42,224 nt of DNA, from the NCBI RefSeq assembly GCF_024129865.1, contig NZ_JAMYFE010000124.1, forward strand, positions 1 to 42,224. The letters run 5' to 3'. Under the pieces are notes generated by a model. It did not search any database. It was not told the origin of the DNA and saw only the letters and a program-made list of their open reading frames with translations. Origin of the DNA: Stieleria tagensis. Lineage in GTDB: Bacteria > Planctomycetota > Planctomycetia > Pirellulales > Pirellulaceae. Within the stretch, counting starts at the first letter, position 1, and each line of letters opens with the position of its first letter. This document shows positions 35,369 to 42,224 of this stretch, in pieces. A program made the translations under genes and the position numbers.

Positions 35369-37693
35369 TTAATGGCTAATCAATTTCACTTCGTTCCAGT
35401 AAGCCCATTCGTTTTGCCAGCCGTTGGCGCGATTTTCGATTGTCAAACGAATTTGCTGGCCGGCGTAGTCCGATAGATCGACCTTGATCGGCAACCATTC
35501 GTCTGCCGACACGGTTTTGGAACTGACGATTTGGTCGGCCAACAGGCGCTTGCCCACTAAAACTCGTAGCTGCCAATCGCCGTGAGGGTGATGGCTGACA
35601 CGCAGTGTGAGGTGGGTTTTCTTTCCGGCGGGAACGTCGATGTCACGAATCAATCGACAGGGTCTACTTTGATCCAAGGGATGTGTTTGCATGGCGGAAT
35701 GGTTGCGAAACGTTTCCAGACCCACCACACCGCCTTCGCCTACATCGCGCAAATCAAACCCGGACGCAAAACGCGAAACGATCTTTTGCCAGTCAGGTTC
35801 GCCACCGGCGGTCGCAATGCCGGTCGCCAATCGCCGGGCGACAAACTGTTGCAACATTGAAAGCTTCCCGTCGACCGCCAACCGCAGTGCTCGCTCAGGG
35901 AACTCGGGCACCATCGGTTCAAGAGCGAACCAGTACATGCGTGCCAAATTATTATCATCGGCGTCTTCTGCATGACTGATCAAGCCTTGCAGAATCGACC
36001 AACGATCTTCAAAGGGCATTCGTTGCACAGCCGACGCCAAATACAATCGAACAATCGGTGACGGATCACTTTTGGCCATCGTGGCAAAACGAGCTAAAAC
36101 GTCAACGCCGCCTGATTGTTTTCCCAACGTCGGGCCTGTTGCCGCCGTCAGGTCAGCCAAAAAAAACGCATCCACATCAGTCTCTTCGCACAACAATTGA
36201 ATGGCCCACGCCCTCAGATAGGGATCCTGATCGTCCAACAACCCGACGAGCAAATCGGAGTCGGCCAAACCACAAACGTGCAACGCCCACAGGGCTCGCA
36301 GTCGTTTTGCCGATTGATCTCCGGTCGACAGCATCTCGATCAACCGAGACTCAACGGCCGGGCGATCCAGCCGACTCCTTGCCGCGCGCCACTGCAACAG
36401 AACACGTGCCTGTCGGACGTACCAATCATTGCGATGCCACTGCAATTCGACCAACTGTTGGTCTGAGAGTGATGATAGATGGGGGCGTGGTCCGGGCACA
36501 AAATCCTGGGGCATGATCCGATAAATCCGTCCGGTTTGTGGAAAGTTGATCGCGTTTCCACAAACGTCAGTATCGTGCCAGTCCAGAATATAGACGCCGC
36601 CGTCCGGTCCGATCTCCACACTAAAACCGACCCACGCCATATCGTTGGCCGGCATAAAGTCGTCACCATGTTGGCCGATGAAACTCGATCCTTTGGGGAC
36701 CATCACATCGGTCAGTACGGCATGTTCATGGATGTTGCACATAAACAAACGCCCGCGGTAGGCCGGTGGAAAGGTGTCAGCCAGATAGAACCGGGCGCCG
36801 CCGTGAGCCGACAGGTGTGAATGATCGCGAATCGTTTTGATGTCGTCATAGATAAACGGATTCAGATGCGGTCGACTTTGTTTGTGGTACACACCGCCTT
36901 GGACAACATGAAACAAATGGGGAATCACGCAACAGGTCGCAAATCCTTGTCCGTGATCATCGAAATCAAACCCCCAGGGGTTGGAGAGTCCGCGAGCGAA
37001 CACCTCGTATTTTTTGCTGATCGGGTGGAACCGCCAAATACCGCCATCGATAAATTGTCGGCGCGAATCATCATCACCTGGCCGACCGACCTGTGATTGA
37101 GTGAATACGCCATGGCAACCGTACAACCAACCATCAGGGCCCCAGTTGAAACTGTTTAACGTTTCGTGGCGGTCATTGATTCCCCAACCGTCCAACAGAA
37201 CCTGTGGCGGGCCATCCGGTTTGTCATCACCATCGGAGTCGGGGATAAAACTAAAGTTCGGGGGTGAACCGACATAGACGCCGCCAAACCCCAACGCGAT
37301 CCCAGACGTGAACGTCAGGTTGTCGGCAAACACGGTCTTGTCATCGAAGACACCGTCGCCGTCTCGATCATCCAGAATCACGATTCGGCTGACTTGATCG
37401 TCGGTGTGCTCGCGGCGGGTGCGATAGTTTAGATTTTCCACCACCCACATCCGACCACGATCGTCAAAACAAAAGGCAATCGGTTCCGCCAAGTCGGGTT
37501 CGGCCGCAAAGATCGAAACGTTAAACCCCGCCGGCACCGCCATCTTGTCGACCGCCTCGGTCGGCGTCAAAAAGGGCGCGTCGCTGGTCCGATGCTGCTT
37601 TTTCGGCAACAGTTGCTGGGCAGCCGACGGCGATGCGATTGAAATGATCCCAACCGCGACCAATATCATCAGCAATGGTGTTTGAATTTTCAT
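35369..37693 (-). CDS. Exported PVC-type membrane-bound dehydrogenase with HEAT repeats
   Basis: A 774-aa protein with a signal peptide ('MKIQTPLLMILVAVGIISIASPSAAQ'). Residues ~45-400 form a beta-propeller of the Pirellula/Verrucomicrobium membrane-bound dehydrogenase type ('VPAGFNVSIFAAEPDLAEPIAFCFDDRGRMWV', '..GDGVFDDKTVFADNL', 'YILDWHDTD.C'). Residues ~400-640 are HEAT-like helices. The last ~110 residues are a beta domain like carbohydrate-binding modules. The haem domain that usually ends this family is missing; it is encoded instead by the preceding gene (37690-38895), with an ATGA overlap. The pair may oxidise sugars or related compounds in the periplasm; the substrate is unknown. Confidence 0.85.
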   Translation of the reverse strand: MKIQTPLLMILVAVGIISIASPSAAQQLLPKKQHRTSDAPFLTPTEAVDKMAVPAGFNVSIFAAEPDLAEPIAFCFDDRGRMWVVENLNYRTRREHTDDQVSRIVILDDRDGDGVFDDKTVFADNLTFTSGIALGFGGVYVGSPPNFSFIPDSDGDDKPDGPPQVLLDGWGINDRHETLNSFNWGPDGWLYGCHGVFTQSQVGRPGDDDSRRQFIDGGIWRFHPISKKYEVFARGLSNPWGFDFDDHGQGFATCCVIPHLFHVVQGGVYHKQSRPHLNPFIYDDIKTIRDHSHLSAHGGARFYLADTFPPAYRGRLFMCNIHEHAVLTDVMVPKGSSFIGQHGDDFMPANDMAWVGFSVEIGPDGGVYILDWHDTDVCGNAINFPQTGRIYRIMPQDFVPGPRPHLSSLSDQQLVELQWHRNDWYVRQARVLLQWRAARSRLDRPAVESRLIEMLSTGDQSAKRLRALWALHVCGLADSDLLVGLLDDQDPYLRAWAIQLLCEETDVDAFFLADLTAATGPTLGKQSGGVDVLARFATMAKSDPSPIVRLYLASAVQRMPFEDRWSILQGLISHAEDADDNNLARMYWFALEPMVPEFPERALRLAVDGKLSMLQQFVARRLATGIATAGGEPDWQKIVSRFASGFDLRDVGEGGVVGLETFRNHSAMQTHPLDQSRPCRLIRDIDVPAGKKTHLTLRVSHHPHGDWQLRVLVGKRLLADQIVSSKTVSADEWLPIKVDLSDYAGQQIRLTIENRANGWQNEWAYWNEVKLISH

Positions 37694-38895
37694 TTCGCCG
37701 CCTCCACTTGCGTCTTCGTTTGCATGTATTTCACTAGGTTGGCCAAGTCCTCTCGACTCAGTTGATCCAACTGCCCCTCCGGCATCATTGACTTGTCCGA
37801 TACCTTTCGAGCTTCGATATCAGATTGAGCAATCACCAATCGCGGTTGATCGACAGTCTTCAAGATCACTCGTTGCGAATCCTCGGCTGCCAAGACGCCT
37901 GTTAAAACACGGCCATCCACCGTTTGAATCAACAACGTCCGATAGCCTTCTGGCACATCGGCACTCGGATCAACACTGTTGAGCAACAGATAGTCCAAAT
38001 TGGCACGGTTCGAGCCTGTTAAATCAGGCCCGATCTGGCCACCCGCACCGTACATCAGATGACAGGCGCCACAGGTTTTTGTGAACACCGTACGCCCGCG
38101 ACCGGGGTCGGCTTTGGCAAGCATTTCAGGCGACAAGATGCGTTTGTATTTGGCGATCATCTCGCTCGTATTTTGCTGCAACTCGGGAATGTCGCCGTAG
38201 ACCTTTGTGAACGTTTCACCCAACAGGTCTCGCAACGAGCGGGCAATGTACGAGGGAATTTGGTCGCGACCAACGACGCCTGATTGAATGCCGGCGACCA
38301 GGGCAACCGCATAGGCCTTGCGTGTCGCCAAGGTTTCGACCACCACACGTTGACCCTGATCCGACAGCCTGGGAAAAAGCTGCAGCAAGCGTCTTGCCGC
38401 GTCGTCGCTCGCGATCACCGAATAAGCACGGATGGCTTCGTTCTGTAATTCGGGTATTTCCAGTAGGCCGGGTAGTTGCTGGGCCAACAGATCATCTTGT
38501 TGATTGACCAATGATCTCAGTGCAGATAAGCGGTCCTCTGTCGACGCCCCTTCATTGGCCAATACATTTCGGGCGCGGCGATTGGCTTCCGGGTCCCCAA
38601 AGATTTGCGACAGGCGATTGGCCGCATCCGCCAGTTCACTTTCTGTTAATTCCCGGTGCAACGCAGCCCACCCAACCGGCGGACCGACATTTCGCCGCCC
38701 CTCCAGTCCACGCAACATTCCATCGATCAATGCCGACCGGATTTTTGTGTCATCGGTCTCCGCGATCGTTTGCACCAATAGTGCCAATGTGTGCGGTTCG
38801 TCCATCCCGCTGGAATCGGGAGCCCATCCGGCAGCCGCCAGCAGAACCGCCAGCAAAAACCGGAAAGGGAGGTATGGATAGCAACGAACAATCAT
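37690..38895 (-). CDS. c-type haem protein with HEAT region (PVC haem-binding domain)
   Basis: A 401-aa exported protein. It has an N-terminal signal/anchor (residues ~8-24), a helical HEAT-like region (~30-260), then a haem-binding domain of the Pirellula/Verrucomicrobium type with the haem motif C275-G-A-C278-H279. This continues as 'GPDLTG', 'LDYLLLNSVDPSADVPEGYRTL', '..TVDGRVLTGVL' and 'MMPEGQLDQLS..DLANLVKYM', where the Met is the likely axial ligand. It should pass electrons from the dehydrogenase of the next gene to a respiratory acceptor. The two genes overlap by four bases (ATGA), so equal amounts are expected. Confidence 0.88.
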   Translation of the reverse strand: MIVRCYPYLPFRFLLAVLLAAAGWAPDSSGMDEPHTLALLVQTIAETDDTKIRSALIDGMLRGLEGRRNVGPPVGWAALHRELTESELADAANRLSQIFGDPEANRRARNVLANEGASTEDRLSALRSLVNQQDDLLAQQLPGLLEIPELQNEAIRAYSVIASDDAARRLLQLFPRLSDQGQRVVVETLATRKAYAVALVAGIQSGVVGRDQIPSYIARSLRDLLGETFTKVYGDIPELQQNTSEMIAKYKRILSPEMLAKADPGRGRTVFTKTCGACHLMYGAGGQIGPDLTGSNRANLDYLLLNSVDPSADVPEGYRTLLIQTVDGRVLTGVLAAEDSQRVILKTVDQPRLVIAQSDIEARKVSDKSMMPEGQLDQLSREDLANLVKYMQTKTQVEAAK

Positions 38896-39163
38896 CGGCA
38901 GGGCCTAATCAAATCGGGAAGGCGTGGAAGGGGATCCGCATGATTCAAACGCGGAGCCAACAATCTTAACCTGAAACATCAGCCACCGTTGACCCACAAT
39001 CCAAACGTCCTTCCCAATCCATACCCCGTACGCCAAAGCGTAATGCTCAACGTCAAAATTGACCTGACGGGTGAAAGCATCAACTGCAGCGTTGGATTCT
39101 TGTATGATTGAAGCTAGCCACGGTTTTGGATCGTCCCTTCTGCACTCGACTGTTTCAGATTCA

Positions 39164-41881
39164 ATGACTTTTTTCTTTCAACGTTTTGCGGGCTTGGCAT
39201 TGTTTGTCGCGTGCTTCTTCGTTGCGGCGGCACACGCCCAGCCGACCAGCGAAGCTGCAGCCAACGACACGGAATCCAAAGAGAAACAGATTCACGCTTT
39301 CTTTCAGCGCGTTCAGGATGCGACGCACGCCGACACCGCCGAGCGGCTGATGAAGGCCTACGATTTTGAACTGCTGGTGCATGCGGTGGTGGAAGAATCC
39401 GGGGTCGACATTCCCGATGCGGTGCAGGACGGGTTGATCACGCAAATGTCCGCCATGACTCGCCGCCAATTTGAAGCGTTGGGCGAAAAATGGACTCGGC
39501 ACAAAGTGATGCAGATCCTGTGGTCGGCGGATCAAAGTGTTGCGGAAGTATTCGTCCGCAACTGGTCCGAAAGTCTGGGGACGACGCGGGCTATCTACGT
39601 TTTACGCGAAACCAAAGACGGCTGGAAAATTGTCGACTGGACCGATCTTTCCCTGGGCTTTTCCACCGTCTCGTTGACCGCCGCAATCCTGCGTGACGGA
39701 TTGCAAACCAATATTCCAGGCGAAATTGTGCCTGGGTTACAGCGGTTGTTCAAAGCGATGCTAGCGGCAATGCAAGGCGACTTGGATGACGGTTCCAATT
39801 GGTTGCAAAAATCCGTTGGCATGCCGATCCCCCCGATGCTCGAAGCACTTCGTTGGAACATGTCGGCGGCCATCTACTGCGAACTCGATCCCGTTTACGC
39901 TTTGGAATGTCTGGACAAGGTCGAAGCGTTTGATCAGCGCGCCATCGTTGCCTCGTTCCTGCGGGTCAATGCCAATTTGCAACTGGAAAACTACGAACAA
40001 GTCGCCCGCTATGCCCAAGACTATTTGAATCGTTTTGGTGCCGATGCCGACACGTACTATGCATTGGGGATTGCGCTGGGCCAACTGGATCGAGGCGATG
40101 AAGCGATCGCAGCTTACAAGGCAGGACTTGATGACACGCCCGAAGCCGTTGGCATCGTGCAAGAACTCGCACTGGAATTGCCCGACGAGCGCAAATCAGA
40201 ATTCAGCGACTACTTCAAAGCCCTCCCCGATCCGATCAGCCATTTTGAATCATTGGCCGACATCTTCGAAAGCTATGAAGACAGTGCGGCATTGGGAACC
40301 TTGCTTCAAGTTGCTGGCACGCTATCCGACGAACTGCCGCACCTAGATTACTATCGCGCGGTGCTGTTGATTTCTGAAAAAAAGTTTGACCAAGCTTACA
40401 CCAGCTTGGCGCAGACGCTCGGCCAGATCGATGCCGACAACGAGTACCGCGAATATTACGAATACCTGTTTTGCGAAACGGCTGTCGAACTTGGCAAGAT
40501 AACGGATGCCTACGAACGGTGCGAAGACAAATCGCTTGCGTTTGAAAGCATGCTTTTTCAACTCGCCCAACGTGAACCGAACGATCAAACCGCAGCCCAA
40601 CTGCAATCTCTAATCGAAACGCACACCGCCAACTTTCCCGATGATGCCGAAGTCTGGATGACGATCGGTGAGAGTCAATTGCTGGCGGAGAACTACGAAG
40701 CGGCGCTGGTCGATTTTCGCAAAGCGTTGGAACTGACTGATGACACTGAATTGAAGCAACAGATTCTAGACTCCTGCGTGACCTGTTACATCGAACTGAA
40801 GAAGCCCGTCGACGCATTTCGTGAACTCGACGACAAACCCTATGTCTATCGCTGCCTGAGCTACCAACTGGATTATGACCAGCCCGAATACCAGACGATC
40901 GAAAAACTGTTCCGTGAACAATTTCCCGACGATGTCGAATTCGTCTCCCCCCGCGTCAAAGAACTCTACGAGGCTCAGAAGTATTCTGAAGCATTGGAGA
41001 TTGCTGAGGCAACCTTGAACGGGGTGGCCCAGGACGACCCCACCCGCTGGCGACTTTATGAATTGGAGACGCTGCGTGTACTCTCACTGGCCCACGTGAA
41101 ACGATTTGACGATGCGTTGATCGCATCACGGGCCGAAGAAGCTCCGCGACGTGATTTCCTGAGAGCGCTTATCTATGCGATCAAAGGCCAACGAGAAAAT
41201 TTTGTGGCTGCCTACCAACAATGCCAATCCGGCGAATTCGAATACAGCAACGAGGAGTTTTTGGATTACGTTGCCATCCCAGCCGACTGGTTCCCCGAAG
41301 TCACGTCGCAACCGCAAAGCGATTATGAACCGTATGCCGAAGTCCGGCGCGTCGTGTTTTTGCTGAAATCCCCTGTCACGGTCAACGCTTACACCGTCAG
41401 CCGTGCCACCGAGTCACTGGGAAATCGCTTGTTCGAATTGGATCAACAGGATTTGACGACCAATGACGAACAATACGTCAGCCAATTGCATCATCAATCG
41501 GTCACCCTTTGCGAAGATCGATGCAAGTTCTTTCTGTCGACACAGAACGAACCCTACTTGGGAAACCACGAGAGCATTCGCTACGGCATCGAAGACGATT
41601 CGTTGAACGAATTGATCGATAACCATCAACAGTGGTTTGCCATCGATGTCTACTCATGGCCGCAACGCCTCGATGCCGAAGATCCGGTTTCGATCCCAGT
41701 CTCTGCCGTGCATCAAATGGCCAACCTGTCACGTCGAATGCTGTCCGACCAAGCGACCGTCGCGATCCATCCCGATAGCGGACGAATCGTCGCCTGTTCC
41801 GACAGCTTCTTTGAACGGTTGCTAAGCGACCATCCGATCAGCGCCTTTGAACCCCCAGAATCCGATCCACCCCAAGACTAA
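39164..41881 (+). CDS. Exported TPR-repeat protein
   Basis: A 905-aa protein. The ATG at 39164 is chosen because it opens a signal peptide ('MTFFFQRFAGLALFVACFFVAAAHAQ'); the frame extends 93 bp upstream without one. The mature protein starts with an acidic helical region and a small domain (~50-170), then many tetratricopeptide-like helical pairs (~175-735; e.g. 'DTYYALGIALGQLDRGDEAIAAYKAGL' and 'AEVWMTIGESQLLAENYEAALVDFRKALEL' patterns). A C-terminal domain of ~160 residues, unknown type, follows ('VVFLLKSPVTVNAYTVSRA...WFAIDVYSWP'). It is a periplasmic or outer-membrane protein-binding scaffold by family. It stands alone, divergent from the haem-protein gene (268-bp space). Confidence 0.82.
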   Translation: MTFFFQRFAGLALFVACFFVAAAHAQPTSEAAANDTESKEKQIHAFFQRVQDATHADTAERLMKAYDFELLVHAVVEESGVDIPDAVQDGLITQMSAMTRRQFEALGEKWTRHKVMQILWSADQSVAEVFVRNWSESLGTTRAIYVLRETKDGWKIVDWTDLSLGFSTVSLTAAILRDGLQTNIPGEIVPGLQRLFKAMLAAMQGDLDDGSNWLQKSVGMPIPPMLEALRWNMSAAIYCELDPVYALECLDKVEAFDQRAIVASFLRVNANLQLENYEQVARYAQDYLNRFGADADTYYALGIALGQLDRGDEAIAAYKAGLDDTPEAVGIVQELALELPDERKSEFSDYFKALPDPISHFESLADIFESYEDSAALGTLLQVAGTLSDELPHLDYYRAVLLISEKKFDQAYTSLAQTLGQIDADNEYREYYEYLFCETAVELGKITDAYERCEDKSLAFESMLFQLAQREPNDQTAAQLQSLIETHTANFPDDAEVWMTIGESQLLAENYEAALVDFRKALELTDDTELKQQILDSCVTCYIELKKPVDAFRELDDKPYVYRCLSYQLDYDQPEYQTIEKLFREQFPDDVEFVSPRVKELYEAQKYSEALEIAEATLNGVAQDDPTRWRLYELETLRVLSLAHVKRFDDALIASRAEEAPRRDFLRALIYAIKGQRENFVAAYQQCQSGEFEYSNEEFLDYVAIPADWFPEVTSQPQSDYEPYAEVRRVVFLLKSPVTVNAYTVSRATESLGNRLFELDQQDLTTNDEQYVSQLHHQSVTLCEDRCKFFLSTQNEPYLGNHESIRYGIEDDSLNELIDNHQQWFAIDVYSWPQRLDAEDPVSIPVSAVHQMANLSRRMLSDQATVAIHPDSGRIVACSDSFFERLLSDHPISAFEPPESDPPQD

Positions 41882-41918
41882 ACAGTCAGACTCCTTCGTC
41901 TTTAGGGACACTCAAAAC

Positions 41919-41980
41919 GTAGCTGATCCCGCCAGGGTTCAGACGGGGACGGAAGTCTGAACCGTGGCCGGTCCAGCTAC
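41919..41980. repeat. Solitary BIME-like unit
   Basis: The same two inverted modules as the array at 30461: GTAG with hairpin CTGA-T-CCC/GGG-T-TCAG, and the CTGAACC...CAGCTAC partner, but with a shorter loop between them. It lies 38 bp after the TPR gene stop. Confidence 0.85.
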
Positions 41981-42030
41981 CAGAGGCAGCGGAGCTCACG
42001 GCTCAGCCTGCCCAGTCACTCCGCACGCGC

Positions 42031-42097
42031 TGGTGTGGAGGATTCATCCGACCGGTCAATACTTCCCCAACTCCGGTCGGATAAATCCTCCACACCA
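42031..42097. repeat. 25-bp inverted repeat
   Basis: Positions 42031-42055 and 42073-42097 are reverse complements at 24 of 25 positions, with a 17-nt loop. It lies between the two solitary BIME units in the otherwise gene-free end of the window (41882-42224). Confidence 0.85.
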
Positions 42098-42130
42098 ACC
42101 AGAGCCCCCGTTCGCAGCGAGAGCAGCAAC

Positions 42131-42201
42131 GTAGCTGATCCCGCCAGGGTTCAGTCAGCCTGCGGAAGGCGGGGGATCTGAACCGTGGCCGGTCCAGCTA
42201 C
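42131..42201. repeat. Solitary BIME-like unit
   Basis: A second single copy of the array unit. The two GTAG modules are intact; the loop is longer and carries its own hairpin-forming GCCTGCGGAAGGC stretch. Confidence 0.85.
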
Positions 42202-42224
42202 CAGGGAGAATGAGCAGGGAGCGC

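Overview
The window looks like a chromosome segment of a marine-type planctomycete, most likely Pirellulaceae (Rhodopirellula and relatives). The evidence is an LEPR-XLL surface-protein N-terminus, a DUF1580-like protein, a PVC-type membrane-bound dehydrogenase paired with a haem protein, a PEP-CTERM protein, a giant WD40 Ser/Thr kinase, and moderately high GC with many dispersed palindromic repeats. All names rest on motifs read by eye; no database search was possible.

Positions 1-7800 (all leftward) are the right part of an integrated phage-like element. It sits at the 3' end of a tRNA-Arg(UCU) gene and comprises a tyrosine integrase, a basic protein of unknown function, a DUF1580-like helix-turn-helix protein, a 949-aa primase-helicase, and a tightly overlapping run of small genes. 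That run includes a zinc-ribbon protein and an AlpA-like regulator, and ends in an HK97-type major capsid gene cut by the window edge. The order (integrase, replication, AlpA, capsid, no terminase or portal before the capsid) is compact and satellite-like. A long palindrome is embedded in the 3' part of the primase gene.

Positions 7874-8499 hold no ordinary gene but contain what I consider the best candidate for something undescribed: a minus-strand transcription unit of about 275 nt. It has a promoter, a 5' hairpin, a 13-nt perfect Shine-Dalgarno followed by a 13-codon mini-ORF, a three-way-junction fold and a strong terminator.

Positions 8500-14211 carry a membrane histidine kinase and sigma-54 response regulator (overlapping genes), a small membrane-anchored protein, a tandemly duplicated palindromic region, a HEAT-repeat lipoprotein and an exported protein of unknown function. 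Positions 14465-29439 carry a ~2290-aa LEPR-XLL repeat protein overlapping by ATGA with an 1825-aa transmembrane Ser/Thr kinase with WD40 propellers, then a Ski2-like helicase.

Positions 29640-32733 hold a PEP-CTERM protein and a convergent SMP-30/gluconolactonase gene. Between them lies a tandem array of 15 units of 87-88 bp, each unit a pair of inverted REP-like hairpins with GTAG feet (a BIME-type array). Two solitary relatives of the unit lie at the right end of the window. Positions 33257-41881 carry two overlapping SPFH/band-7 genes, a haem protein plus PVC dehydrogenase pair, and an exported TPR protein.
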